Notes under the pieces: generated by a model
Database searches by the model: none
Told to the model about the DNA's origin: nothing
Seen by the model: the letters and a program-made list of their open reading frames with translations, nothing else
Position numbers and translations under genes: made by a program
In this document: positions 13,801 through 24,726 of the stretch, one piece after another
Layout: each line of letters starts with the position of its first letter
Position numbering within the stretch: position 1 is the first letter of the stretch
From: Streblospio benedicti
Lineage: Eukaryota > Annelida > Polychaeta > Spionida > Spionidae
Reading direction: 5' to 3'
NCBI GenBank assembly: GCA_019095985.1
Contig: CM032666.1
Span: 54,292,048 to 54,356,047, forward strand
DNA: 64,000 bases

Positions 13801-14542
13801 ACGCATTGCCTTTTCAACGTGGAGGCAAAAGCATACATTTAAGAAATATAAATGTATCTATATTTGTTTTGAGGTCACTATCGCGAGATTTACAGCATGC
13901 ATTTTGTGAATATTCCCATAGCATGAATCACATCATCGTCGGTTTTTATGGCTTGATCCCTCACACTGCCTTTACAAGTCCATGTTCATATCAACCCGTG
14001 GGCCATACAGTTGTGGCTTTTATATATCTCTATAAATATCTTCGGGTTAGACTTACGTCAAAAACAAAATCAATACTCAGTTTTTCTTCATCAATTGTCA
14101 GATCGTACGTAAACGTTTGACATCATGCTGAATATTTTGGTACACAGGCTCTTGATTGGTTGGACTTTGAGGTCAACTTCAGCGAATAGTAGGGACACTG
14201 AATCACTGCTGTATATGATGATAGAATCACATGTATCTCTACAATTTTTGATGGCCATCTGTTTTTGTTGCAGGACATCTGTACCAGCGTTTCCTCTGCT
14301 GCAACCTGTCACCAGTGTCATCAGGCCCCGGCTCGGCTGGCCTTCTAGGCGGCGGGGAGAAGACCACGTCCCTCAAGGCAACCCACGGGCTCCAGGCTGG
14401 GGGTGGCGATCGGGCCGGAGATGGGGGCACGGTGATGGTGACCAGTGAGACGCAGACCACCCAGAACACGGTGGTCTCATCGCTGCTACAGTCGCCAACC
14501 TCGGAGAACGTCGAGAGGGTCTATCATGAGACGGACTTGTAG
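2318..14542 (+). CDS. Rhodopsin-family GPCR, somatostatin/allatostatin-C receptor type, six exons
   Basis: Seven-transmembrane peptide receptor of the plasma membrane, expected to signal through G proteins. Exons: 2318-2903, 4806-4927, 5287-5420, 5769-5916, 11203-11349, 14274-14542, all GT-AG. Seen: N-glycosylation sites in the N-terminus; TM1 with GN; TM2 with NLAVADELF, typical of somatostatin-type receptors; ECL1 Trp and the TM3 Cys; TM4 with W and P; ECL2 reading CRLNWP, like somatostatin receptors; TM5 PFLALTASYG; TM6 CHVPYY; TM7 NPILYGIFNENF; a Cys pair and a Gly/Ser/Thr-rich tail. About 474 codons. ATG 2318 is preferred because a splice acceptor ends at 2309, placing the upstream ATG 2300 in an intron; a 5' UTR exon is then expected. 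Oddities: DRV replaces DRY, and exon 5 is one base short, so TM7 is out of frame as written. The ligand is unknown. Confidence 0.85.
2997..3040 (+). repeat. Decayed copy of the GPCR exon 1 end
   Basis: AACTGCCGCACTGACCATAG followed by GAACTGTAGCAA resembles 2881-2925 (end of exon 1 and its donor), about 118 bp downstream. The GT of the donor is lost. Confidence 0.65.
3565..4762. mobile_element. TA-flanked inverted-repeat element (MITE family B) containing a minisatellite
   Basis: Ends CAGTGATGGATCC and GGATCCATCACTG are inverted and each is flanked by TA. The interior (about 3760-4600) is a C/T-rich minisatellite. It lies in GPCR intron 1 and ends 43 bp before exon 2. Confidence 0.65.
3760..4600 (+). 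repeat. Pyrimidine-rich minisatellite, about nine units
   Basis: Degenerate units of roughly 70-100 bp, each with a CCATATACTCACAAGCC-like block followed by CTCTCAAGC and CAAGCCCCC. Blocks are near 3792, 3945, 3997, 4036, 4112, 4202, 4274, 4392 and 4556. The long frames it creates are repeat artefacts. Confidence 0.8.
4806..4927 (+). CDS. GPCR exon 2 (TM4)
   Basis: Acceptor CCTCCAG ends at 4805 and donor GTAATA begins at 4928. Enters in phase 1 and leaves in phase 0. Encodes KINCVLIWALGLLMSSPYF and the start of ECL2. Confidence 0.85.
5287..5420 (+). CDS. GPCR exon 3 (ECL2 and TM5)
   Basis: Acceptor CGGCAG ends at 5286; donor GTATAC at 5421, phase 2 out. Encodes the ECL2 cysteine in CRLNWP and TM5 with PFLALTASYGLLLA. 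A decayed copy of its TM5 end lies about 200 bp downstream. Confidence 0.85.
5619..5680 (+). repeat. Decayed copy of the GPCR exon 3 end (TM5)
   Basis: Encodes PFLALITSYGLFLARYA, parallel to PFLALTASYGLLLAR of exon 3 (5366-5420), same strand, about 240 bp away. No acceptor precedes it and a stop follows. Confidence 0.75.
5769..5916 (+). CDS. GPCR exon 4 (ICL3 and TM6)
   Basis: Acceptor CCCACCAG ends at 5768; donor GTCAGT at 5917, phase 0 out. A basic loop rich in Arg and Lys precedes TM6, which carries CHVPYY. Confidence 0.85.
5928..6195. repeat. Degenerate ACTT/TTAC microsatellite
   Basis: Runs of TTACTTAC-type tetranucleotides just after GPCR exon 4, interrupted and imperfect. Frames through it are repeat artefacts. 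Confidence 0.9.
6750..6913. repeat. Long hairpin with a tRNA-like B-box loop
   Basis: Arms 6750-6803 and 6857-6913 are about 55-bp imperfect inverted repeats (AAGGTTGTGAGGCTAGAATG versus its complement). The loop carries GTGGGCTCAAATCCCAC, resembling a tRNA T-arm/B-box. Likely a foldback or SINE-derived palindrome. Confidence 0.6.
7839..10195 (-). CDS. Intronless C2H2 zinc-finger protein nested antisense in GPCR intron 4
   Basis: The minus-strand frame opens at ATG 10195 and runs 777 codons to 7862. An acidic/polar N-terminus is followed at about residues 100-360 by degenerate repeats of roughly 9-12 residues around EQSPKVKEQS. C2H2 fingers are readable at 565-589 (CGVCKRSF) and 648-671 (CQLCGKTF). 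Two more finger-like units follow out of frame: CNVCGARFRQHASLLVH, then CGTCG continuing as FAMDSQLIEHTRMH and a stop at 7839-7841. Two single-base frame changes are therefore needed, one near 7990-8060 and one near 7890, so the locus is either a young pseudogene or carries assembly indels. A minus-strand AATAAA lies at 7650-7655. Probable nuclear DNA-binding protein; target unknown. No introns, opposite to its host gene. Confidence 0.7.
10672..10866. repeat. CTGA then AACT tetranucleotide array
   Basis: Near-perfect CTGACTGA repeats to about 10767, grading into AACTAACT repeats to about 10863. Confidence 0.95.
11203..11349 (+). CDS. GPCR exon 5 (ECL3 and TM7), one base short
   Basis: Acceptor TGTTTCAG ends at 11202; donor GTGAGT at 11350. 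The exon starts in frame (VEEVEMSKTTGS...VYCNAMCSS), but CNPILYGIFNENF appears in the next frame. The exon is 147 bp where 148 would keep the frame into exon 6. The slip lies around 11298-11308. This is either an assembly error or a real lesion. Confidence 0.75.
11350..14273 (+). other. GPCR intron 5, no gene seen
   Basis: AT-rich sequence with a dispersed-repeat copy at 13935-14175. No exon-like frame with splice sites was found. Confidence 0.6.
13935..14175 (+). repeat. Dispersed repeat R2, copy 1
   Basis: Shares with 42325-42510 the blocks CGTGGGCCA, GATTAGACTTACGTC-like and CAAAATCAATACTCAGTTT, and a trailing TTGATTGGT(T/C)GGA segment, in the same order and strand. Confidence 0.7.
14274..14542 (+). 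CDS. GPCR exon 6 (C-terminal tail)
   Basis: Acceptor TGTTGCAG ends at 14273. The first codon completes an Arg, giving NFRHLYQRFLCC, a plausible helix 8 with a palmitoylation Cys pair. The rest is a Gly/Thr/Ser-rich tail ending in ERVYHETDL and TAG. Confidence 0.8.
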
Positions 14543-14668
14543 ATTGGTTGGTCCTCTATCTAAGGAGTACACGTGATCAACGAGGGAACTTCTATAGAAG
14601 GGGTCCATCTTAAATAGTCATACACCCACCCTTGAAAGGTTCTATCATGAGGCGGACTTGTAGATTGA
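14519..14668 (+). repeat. Duplicated GPCR stop region in the 3' UTR
   Basis: TCTATCATGAGACGGACTTG plus TAGATTG at the stop codon recurs 120 bp downstream (14640-14667) with few changes, inside the presumed 3' UTR. Confidence 0.7.
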
Positions 14669-17600
14669 TGGATTATTCATTTAAAAGAGCCACTTGTTCA
14701 TCGTGATAATCTGCCTGAATGGAGCACTTGTTTAAATGGGAAGACAGCACAGAAGACACCATCGAACACCTCTGTAAATGGGCTTACTTAAATTTATCAA
14801 GTGACAGCCTATCTGGTATTCAAATAGAAGAATACTCTAACACTGAGACTAAGGAGACAGATTTCTAGAGATTCCTCTGGTGACCTCTCTGTCTTAAACA
14901 GTCAACTTAGTACCACTGACCTCTCCGCTAACAGTGATAGTGACCACTCTGCTCATGGAAATGGCTGAAAATGTTGAACTTATTGAACATGACTCAGACT
15001 TGTATAGCGTGCTTGAGTATTTAGCAACCTTTGTGAAGAGAGCATCCATCTAACATGAACAATTCTTCACACTGAGTTGCAGACTAAAACTTTTTTTTTC
15101 AAAGCGATGACCTCTCTAAAGTGATCACGTAGTCACAGGGTACTTTAGTTGTACATTGACCACCCTGTGAAGGCACCATTCTTCATCATGACCACACTAC
15201 TGAAGTGAAGTGAGGTCTTCCTTTCTATCAACCTTTCCAAACTTGCTCACCGTCGAGAAAGGTGGGCCGAGGAGGTCAGCTCACATAATATTTATACGGT
15301 GGATGTGTATCAAGCAGACATGTATCCTAAATTGACCATCTGTTTGAAGTTACTACTTATCAAGTCATCTACATGTGTAAGGATCGCCCATCAAAGGAGA
15401 GTGTATTGCCAGGCGAACTTGATAGAGACGATGGTTGAACCTAAAAGACATTTGTTTGAAGTGACATCTATCTAGGTAGATTACCTTTATTTGTCAATTA
15501 GCGGTCGAAAGTGAAACTATCTTATTCCAATATAATTGAGACACAGATATGCATCAATGGAAGGTCTACCGTGTCATTATCAATATATTTGTAATATCTT
15601 TCATCTAAATAGGTCTTCTGATAATTCAAGACTGGTATTGTATTGTGTAGGTACTACATCGTAATGCATACTCTTCTAAATGAAGGCAATCAATAATTAC
15701 AATACAATTTTGCAATTAATCCCCTCTTTAGGTGATGTTAAATTCGTATTAACATTTTGCTTATCAAAATCGTGGTGCCATGTACAATGTTGTACTCTAC
15801 AGGTGGATGTAAACTTGTGCGTGAATATTGTATTTGAATGAAAAAGATAAGCCAGAGATATACTATGACTTATACTGCATACTAAAAAGATAAACCAGGG
15901 ATATACTATGACTTATATTGCATATAGGGCATCGGATATTCAGATGGGGCCCTTGATTTATGCTTGAAAAAAGATCTTTGTCAAGGTCAATTGTCATTTT
16001 TTTGTAAGCCATATACTTTAAAGGTTTGAAATCAATTGTTTGTAAAGCAAAGCAGCTAAAGATGTAATGTTGTTGTGAAGTTGAAAAGTGTTTTTCAAAT
16101 AGTGTGAAAATACGTTTCCATCTTAGATTGACTGGAAAAGTTTTGAGTCTTGTTCGAAGACAATCCCTCACCCCCACCCCCATGAATAATCCATGACCTA
16201 CCTATATCAGGTAATCAGTTCATTTAGGAATTGGACGTGCATTTTGCAGTGTTTGCTAAAATCATGGCTTAATCGCAGCAATTCTCTCCTATTCAATAAC
16301 AGTCAAACACAGACATTTCTTTTTCTTCATTTCTACCTCATGGTTTAATCTATTGAGGATCCCATGAAAACAGCAGATGATAAGACTTGTGTGTTTGACT
16401 TTCATTTCACAGAGGTTTACTAATTTGGTATTACACTGTTATGAATACTGTTGGACCCCCTTCACTCAAACTTTAATAGACGGAGTAGATACAGTGAAGA
16501 ATTTTTTTGTTTGAAATCTCTAGCTAGTCAATGACTTAAATTGTAAATTATATAAAGTGTAAAAAAAACATGAATGGAAATAAAAGGCTTATTTTTCCCA
16601 TGTTTTAAACGGAAAGTTCGACTATTTAGAGTTTGCAAGATAAAGTGTTGAATTTCATGTACAATAAAGACAACAGAGCTAACTTGAAGCCCTATAATTA
16701 ATTATGTAGTTAGTATATTGTTAAATATATTTTGGTCATGTTGATTGTGAAAATTTAATAAAGCTTTGCGTTGTTACTACTTGATATGGATTGGTTGGGA
16801 GTGGGGTGAGGATTAAGATAATCCACATAATTCTACCTTGTTGATCTACCTTGTTGATCTGCAGCAGTTTCATATGAAAACAAGCATGGACCCTTGTTTC
16901 TTGGTGAAGCTGCTAAAGTTTTAAAGAATGGGAAATCTACCCCACCCACCCACCCTACACCCTGAATCTGTCAGTGTCACATTCATTTCCATCAAATATA
17001 ACCATTAATAATTCCATAGTTCTCAACTCTATTTTGCCAAGACGTAACAATCAAATTGTTCTTTTCAGTGAGCTTAATAGAATTTTCTTCTCTGAATGCT
17101 CGAATACATACGGTTACACATCCACAATTCACGATTAACTCCTCAAAATGAACTCGCACTTCGTGGCACTTGCATTCATGGAAGCTGGCATTCCTTAAGT
17201 TATATCTTCATATCTGTTGTAGGAGTCCATTAGAACCCGTTCATCGAGAACACTTTGATAACTCACCACAAGTGGTCTTAATGAAGAAATTTTTAATTTA
17301 ACTGAAGGTTCATGATACTCTCTATAAGAAGTTTTCTAGAAAATACTCTTTCACTGCAGATGGTCTAAATAGAGACGTGGTTTTGTTTGGAGGCCTTACA
17401 GTACTGTCAATGAGTATTGCACGCATTTTCAGTATCAATGTAAGCCACGACATGTCAAGGATTTACTCTGTCCCCGGTTGTCACGTTATTGTGGGATTAA
17501 TCCGCCGATTAGGACAGCTGACGCTTGTTTCTGTGAGGCTAGGAACATGCTACATTAACTTGTTGGCTCAGCGTACGTATTTTTCAGTGGTTTTTTTTCA

Positions 17601-18500
17601 ATATAAATGGTGTAAGTTCTTGTTTCGTTCTCATTTGTTATCCTTGACTTTTTGTTTTTGTGCAAATATGTATTTGATGCTTGTATTGTGTTTTGAGAGA
17701 TGGTTGTATTTTGTCCTGTTTTTATATGTGCATCGGTGACAGCTCTGCTGCGGTTTGTCTTAGTGATAATTAGTCACATATTTTAAGTACACTTGTTTGC
17801 ATGGGATTTTAGACAACTAAGACCAGTCTTCAAACATCGTTAATGTACTCAACTTTATTGAAATTACAATAAATGTAATAAGATAAACATAAAATCCCTT
17901 TACATTGTTAATTATATTTAACAAAATGCCTTTTCGTAGCAAATAGTATAAAAACTGCACCGCAGAAAAACAAAAATAAAGATATGCATAAATAACCGAA
18001 TTATTAAAAGATATTTAATTAATTAGACAGAAATCTGGCGTTTATGTTGTATATATATAGGATATATTCCACCTTTCTCAGGTATCAAATATGCACTGCC
18101 ACCCTCCCCTTCTTTTCACAACATTTTCAGGCTCATGTAAGGTGCTGAAAAAAAACTCTGGTAAAGAGCCATTCACACGAACATCAGTAAAACGCTCTTA
18201 ATCAGTAGTTGCATCTAAGTAACAGACACACCACTTTTAAATGGTCCATTTTGCAGAGCAGGATTGTGTAATAAAGTACAGTACGAGTACAACAGACATC
18301 TTCCTGACTCATCTGAAAACAAATTAAGTGTCTACTTTTTATGAAATGGTCAATTTAATGGGCCACTTGAAAGATAAGATATTCTCATAGTACACGCACC
18401 CTACGATAATTCCGATGAGTTTGCCAGTTTCCTCACAAAAACGTTTTTTCTTTCTTTCTTTTTTTTCTTTTTTTTTGTTCTTGGTCGCTTATTCCTTCTC
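14543..18500. other. Presumed 3' UTR and intergenic sequence
   Basis: AT-rich. Plus-strand AATAAA hexamers occur at 16579, 16663 and 16757 but are 2 kb from the GPCR stop. 14870-15550 and 17221-17390 contain decayed pieces resembling MITE family A (GACCTCTCT and GTGGTCTTAAT words). No gene is supported. Confidence 0.5.
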
Positions 18501-18529
18501 ATTCACATACTTTTCACAAAATCCAATTT

Positions 18530-19303
18530 TTATGTGTCTATGGGGCGTTTCCCCGAAGTCCCATGGCAATTCCTATTAATCATTATTTCTACTGTACACA
18601 TACTTTTCAAACAGTGCCACGCGAATAGTGGAGCACTCTTGTTGACTCTCATCTCCAACAATTTACTATTCACGTTGGGAATGGCCCGTGGTGTGCTTAC
18701 TGCAGCTGGTGGGGGCGGTGGCATGACCACAGGCTCTGCTGGTAGTGCCTGTATGGGTACTGGCATGTTACACAAAGAGGCAAAGTTCTTAATGCTGGTG
18801 CTGGCACATTACTAGTAGCAGTACTCATAGTTTGAGTAATATTGTCACTGGGCAAAGTCATTGAAGAAGTCAAATTATCTATTTTAGAGACATGGATCTC
18901 AACAGAGTGCAATATCTTGTCTAGAACAGAATCATTGAACTCAAACTGAAGGTCTTCATCAAAACTAACTCTCCGCAAGTGACTCTCAGGCAAGGTTCTA
19001 CATGTACTATTGCCACTGGTAACTTGCGCAGATGTAAAATCAGCATCCAATGACGGCATAGTACTGGCAACTTGAGACGGTGGTGCAGAATCAAATGACA
19101 GGGGCATACCCAGAGGAATACACGTCAGTAGACGTAGACGCGAACGCAGTACTAGACGAGTCACTATTGACTGGGTCGCTAATCTGTGACTGTGACAGAG
19201 CATTAAAGCCATTATTTTGGAACATCATAAGTGCACATGTTGACGCGAACGAATTACTAGATGACATACTAGCACCGTAACTATTGACTGCATTTTGGAA
19301 CAT
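18530..19303 (-). pseudogene. Unrecognised minus-strand coding remnant, several overlapping frames
   Basis: Three consecutive minus-strand frames with protein-like, Ser/Thr/Pro-rich composition follow each other: one with NSDSSSTAFASTSTDVYSSG, one with ESHLRRVSFDEDLQFEFNDS, one with VVMPPPPPAAVSTPRAIPN. No domain is recognised. It may be a decayed gene or a mobile-element remnant, or partly chance. Confidence 0.3.
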
Positions 19304-19419
19304 ACATGTTGTATGGTGGGTGTTGACATAGTCATAGGAGTTGACATTGATATTGATAGAAAATCTAAAAAAAAGTCTACTTTAGCCTCTATTCTGATTT
19401 GGCTCGCCTCCACTTTATC

Positions 19420-21230
19420 TAGGCGAAAATTGATGTCATTACAAACGAACCGATTGGCCGTTGCTGTAGCTATTATGTCTGAAACGAAACAATTAAATAG
19501 ATACTTACTGTTCAGTCACATATTCCTATATATGGCAATCATATTGCCAAAGGACATTTATGTCCATTGGTAATATGATTGCTAATATTAGTGCTAAACT
19601 TAAAAGAACTTTAAAGAAAACAATACTATACATCATTTATTTACTACAATACACTTTTTATCATTTTATATGCATAGCTAGTTAGTTACAAACGAATGAA
19701 ACACAAGGCTTTGCTTCAGTAGCTGAAGCGACGCAATCATGCAGTTGAGACTATAGTATTCTACGGATCACCATAGCATTAACCGCAACATTGTTGAAAG
19801 TTACATATGCATCGCATTACGAATCTATTGCCCTATTGTTAATGTATTGGATTATGAAAATATTAGATATATAGTGCAGACTGTCAACCACAGTTGTGGT
19901 CAATGCAAAACTACAGAAATAAACAAGCAGACACACTCACCAATACAAAACAAACACTAATTGTGTGGGAATGTATGCATATACTTCTGTCAATCACAGT
20001 TCAAACAAAATCTATAATACGTATACTATTATATACGACACTTGTATTGATAGTTTTGGTTACATCCCGTGGTTACGTACATGTACACATGATAATTTCC
20101 TGTATCTTGAATGTGTAATGAACATTTAACATAAACATAGTATTCATAATTTAAAAACAAAAACAAAAACCAGCAGCAGCAGCAACAGCAACAGCAACAA
20201 CAACATCAACAACAACAACAGCAGCAAAAACCAAATTACCAAAACTATTAATTACTACCCAAATTCCATGCTGCATGAAAACTGTCAAAACTGGATTCTT
20301 GCAGTCCACAAAGCTGTCGATACGTTGCAATCGCATAGCTAAAATGGTTGATAAGACTCTTAATCAGAGTTTCAGTGTTTATCTCTCATTCAAAATAGAG
20401 CATAATAAATCTTTCAATCCTCAGTAGTTTTACAATCAGGACTGAATTTATTCTTGCTAGTTTGGTGGAATATTTAATGAGGATACATCTATACAGACAA
20501 TAAGGATATAGAACAAGACCGTATCTTCCAAAACAGTGGATTTAGGAAAATGGCATCTAAGGTAATTATGCCAAAACTACTTTGATTTAGGAGAAAAGTG
20601 TCAGATTTGATATTGTGGCATTTCATATAAAAAAAAAACAAAAAAACAAAACAAAAACACACACACACAAAAAAAAACAAAAAAAAACAAAAAAAAAACA
20701 AAAACAGAACACACATACTCGCGTCTAGGGTTCCCTGTGGTTTCAATCTCAACTATGGTAAGGTGTTGGCGCAAAGGATGGACAGAATAAACAATAATGC
20801 ATTAAAAACGCTGTCACAAGCAGAAAATTGTAAGTGCATGTGCCGTCCGTATCTCCCGCAGGTGCCTGCATGTCGTGCATAGGAGAGAGATATGTCCTAC
20901 TTCCTCAAGCCCCGTAGTAGACCACACCTCATATGCAGCTGTCTCCATTATACAAGCCCTACTACTGATTCATATAATGCTGAAACAAATAAATAACGCC
21001 CAACACTAATGACTTATGATACGGCGGCTGTAAACCATGATCTGATGCATGTTGAAAATGTCGCAGGTATTCTGTGTTAGTTTAAATAGTTTTGTAATGA
21101 TTATCATATTCACAGACAAAATAGTTTTGGTGATTATCATATTCACAGAGAAGTACCTTATATCATATGTTTGCCTATTAAAAGTTTATTCGTGTGTTTG
21201 TAAAATGATGGGTTTGAATAAAGTTAATGT
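19420..21230. other. Intergenic, low-complexity tracts only
   Basis: Contains a CAR-type tract (20167-20230) and an A-rich tract with CA steps (20625-20706). No gene is seen. Confidence 0.6.
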
Positions 21231-21235
21231 CCATG

Positions 21236-21780
21236 TCACATGTGTTCTTTTATCTGTTCAGAAACTGGAAAACATGTCTCTTTCACGTGCACACAGACTT
21301 GTTGTCAGATGGTCAATGCCAATGCGATTGAGACATTGCAGATGGTCATGGAATGGCTGGATGACACTGGAAAACCGGGAAAATGTCAACCTCCGATAGA
21401 TGAAATCTGTCCACCACTGAATCTGCATAATGACCAGTGACAAACAATGCAAAGCCACTGAGTTTATCGAAAAAAGGCACCGAATATGAACTACATCGTG
21501 ATGAGCTGTATGAATTGAAGAAGCTAAAAGAATCAAGTGCACAGTACATTTGCATGGTAGATATTAAAACTGAAAAAGCCAATTGGAATCAACCAATTGA
21601 TGGGTGCTTCACAGCAGAAAGCAAATGCGGGATTGATTATTGGGATAGTTCTGCTTATTTTTGTATCCTTAATCCTCATTGCAGTGGTAGTTCTGTATAT
21701 TTTGTGGAAACGAGGATTGCTTAACCCGAAGGATTTATTATTCTGTAAAAAAAAATACCGAGTAATATCATGAAAACGGT
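21236..21780 (+). pseudogene. 5'-truncated, frame-broken copy of the PAN/CCP-like gene
   Basis: From about 21236 the sequence matches the minus-strand gene at 29512-30516, beginning at its first CCP module (CSFICSETGKHVSFTCTQT, then WLDDTGKPGKCQPP) and going through ANWNQPIDGC. Frame changes occur between the CCP modules (near 21437) and again before the membrane segment. The acidic repeat is missing. The 3' end reads QQKANAGLIIGIVLLIF, then SLILIAVVVLYILWKRGLL, a complete transmembrane helix with a tail ending near 21772. Upstream homology is absent. It is a partial duplicate that preserves a C-terminus the other copy lacks. Confidence 0.75.
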
Positions 21781-24718
21781 GTGCTTGAAGAATATAATTA
21801 CTTTCACGAACCTTCAATCAAGACCAACTCATATAGTGACCACCTACAATAAGACCATTTCTCGTCGTCCGAAACCTAAACGGAGACCAAAATGGACCCC
21901 CATGAAAATATCACCTGAGACCTCTCCATTGAAATCACTTGAAGCAGAGTGGGCTTATTTGTGAGGTTCTACTGTACTCGGAGTCACACAGCAGCCACTG
22001 GGGTTGAGGTACACAGGAAGTTGTTGGCTGTGTAGGTCTACAAAAATATTACTATATAATAGTAGCAAATATATGAATGACCCCATCACTTCCGGAAAAT
22101 ACTATAGCCGCCCGTCCACCCAACCCCACCCACTTGAAAACCGTCACTATTACTGTAGTAATAGCCCATAATGGGATATAATTGTCGGATTTGGAATGAA
22201 CTATCACCTATCAAATTAATCAAAACAGACTACATTATTATTACCATTGCTTTGCTTGGTATATAGCTACTGAAGTTTGTGTACTGGTAACTAAGCAAAC
22301 CAAGCAGTATTGCTGCTGCCGCAGTGATAAGAAACTTTTATCACGGCGTCTTCAAGACGATTATCATGCTCGTGTACAAGACTGCATCTTGATTAGCTAG
22401 AGGGGTACCACAAGCAGTTTTTCTTTAATTTTGGTTGAGTAACACTGAACATGCTTCGAATGGGGCTATAATAAAATATTAGTATAGATTTCCAGAAGAA
22501 AAATGAAGCAATACACACATCTAGAAATGCATATACGTAGAACCACCCGACAGGGACTGACCTAAAGTGATCTTACCATAGATGTGGTCTCTGAATGGAG
22601 GCTCCTGTTAGTGACCACAACGGGCGAGGGGCGGGGGGGGGTTGTCTTACTTCAGAGGTGGTCTCAATAGTGAAAGATGGTCTTAATTGAAGGCTCTGAT
22701 GGTATTCGAAGAGTGCATCACAATAATTGTGTCTCTTATCTCGGCAGTACCCCACCTCACATACTATTGACAAGTCTGATTTGGATTGCAGGTGATTTTT
22801 GTAACCCAATTTTATTACTGGAACAATAGCTTGCTTCAGCGTGTAAGTGGTGACTAGGATACGATCGTATCTAAGGACTAAACACACTAGGACAATTCTT
22901 AGCCCAAGGGTAAGGTAGAATTGATCAAATTGCAAACAATAATACTTTAATAGGATTGTAACTGTTCGTCTTACACTTCTGAGGAATGCACTGTCATCTT
23001 AAGAAAAAAAAACTGTTTATACAATCGTTAGTGTATATGTATGGTTGTTATCTAAGGATTTGTTAAGAAATAGTAACCCATCTTTTTAAAGTCATTGATA
23101 TACATCCAGTAATTGTAATATGAATACGCATAATCCATATATTATACAATGTATTGATGGTAAATAAGTCAAAAATTCACATAGTTGCACGATGTTAGTT
23201 TATTGGCATTGCTAAGTTGTGTATGCTCTTGATTGTAAAGCTATCACTTACTTTGTTATCACACCTATGAATAAATCTATCACCTCTCTATATAAAGGTA
23301 AATGCGGTATTTTGTCTCCATAACTTGTGCGAGTACATTGTAAATCCTTGAAATTTAAACAAGCTTGTTATTTTAATTGATACTCAGAATATTTGTTTTG
23401 GAAAATCTGCATTTACAATGCTGTTTATATAGTTCATGTGACTATAAAATGATACAAGCACATGCAGAACCCGTGAAGGCCCCCTCCCCCCCCCCCCCCC
23501 CAACTCACTTTCAATCAAAACAAATTATTTTCATACGGTTTTGGCATCTACGCGGAGCCTTTGTGCAACTGCGGTAACGAAATCCCGTGGGTTCGCCCAC
23601 CGTTTCCCCCAAACCCGTACTTGCCACCGACAAGTTTCTAACTAAAGGGACTACTCGTATGTAAGGAACTATTAAATGCTTGAACAATCTATGGAGATTA
23701 AACCTCTACGCAACCACGAAAATAATTGTCGTGTCTAGGCACGTTTAGCAGAATGTATCTACAGAATAAATGTGTACGTGTCATGTTTCCAACTATACAG
23801 TTTTTGTCAATGTATGCCACTTAATACCGTACGGTGTTTGAAAGGGGTAGGGGCTCGTACCGTGCATCAAGCCAAAAATTACGGCACTGACCCCCCCCCC
23901 CCCCCCCCGATATCATAAATTTGGTGTGTCTTCCATTAAACAAGTAAGTAATAATTGAAAAACGTATTTATTTAAAATTAAAATGAAATGTAAAGAGTTT
24001 TAGAGTTGCAGACGACAAGGAAATTGAGATCCGAAAACAAGCTTCGGAAAAGGGTGGTTTTACATATTAAGACAAAAGGAGGGTGTCTTTGGCAGGGAAT
24101 AGACCTGTCATAGGTAGATCCACGGGAAGGGACGCCCACGTACACCAAAATACCTCATTCCATAGGGGCTTTGGCATGTTTTCTATCGACTGCCCATACT
24201 AAACCCATGCGATCCTTTAGTGTGCACCCCCTTTTCTAAAAAAAACTGGATCTGCCAGTAGCCCGTATTAATGCTATGACATCATGGGAATACCATCCCC
24301 AACCCCGTTGGAAGTGCCCATTTCACCTTTAGCCCACTTTTTACTTCTTCTTTTTAGCGGGTGGGTGGGGGTGGGGGTTAGGGTGGGGGCTTCCATTTAT
24401 GATGGTCCAGGGGGTTTGAAAACATGAAAAGATGGAGCAAAATTATGGTATAAGTTTCAGATGTCAGCCTAAACTTGTTTTTAAAATTTCAGTACGGTGC
24501 CCCCCCCCCCCCACCTTAAAAATTACTATCAATTTTCCGTGCCGCCCTACTATAAGTACAACTCAGATTTTAAAGCACCCACTACCTCAGAGATTTTCAG
24601 CCCCAAACCCACATAGTTTTTTCATACCTCCCGTAGGCCATTCTAAATGGTATACTCTGCAAAATGGCGCATTCTTCTAAGTTAGATTCAATATTTGAAC
24701 GACAGCAAGTCTTCTCAG
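21781..24718. other. Intergenic with MITE fragments and poly-C runs
   Basis: Holds a family A MITE piece near 22570-22690, long C runs near 23484 and 23889, and family B pieces (for example 24115-24260 ending GGATCTGCCAGTA). No gene is supported. Confidence 0.55.
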
Positions 24719-24726
24719 TATTGCTG

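Noticed and set aside
17377-17739. 120-codon hydrophobic frame
   Set aside because: T-rich sequence gives Phe/Leu-rich translation; no known receptor motif and no start or splice context.
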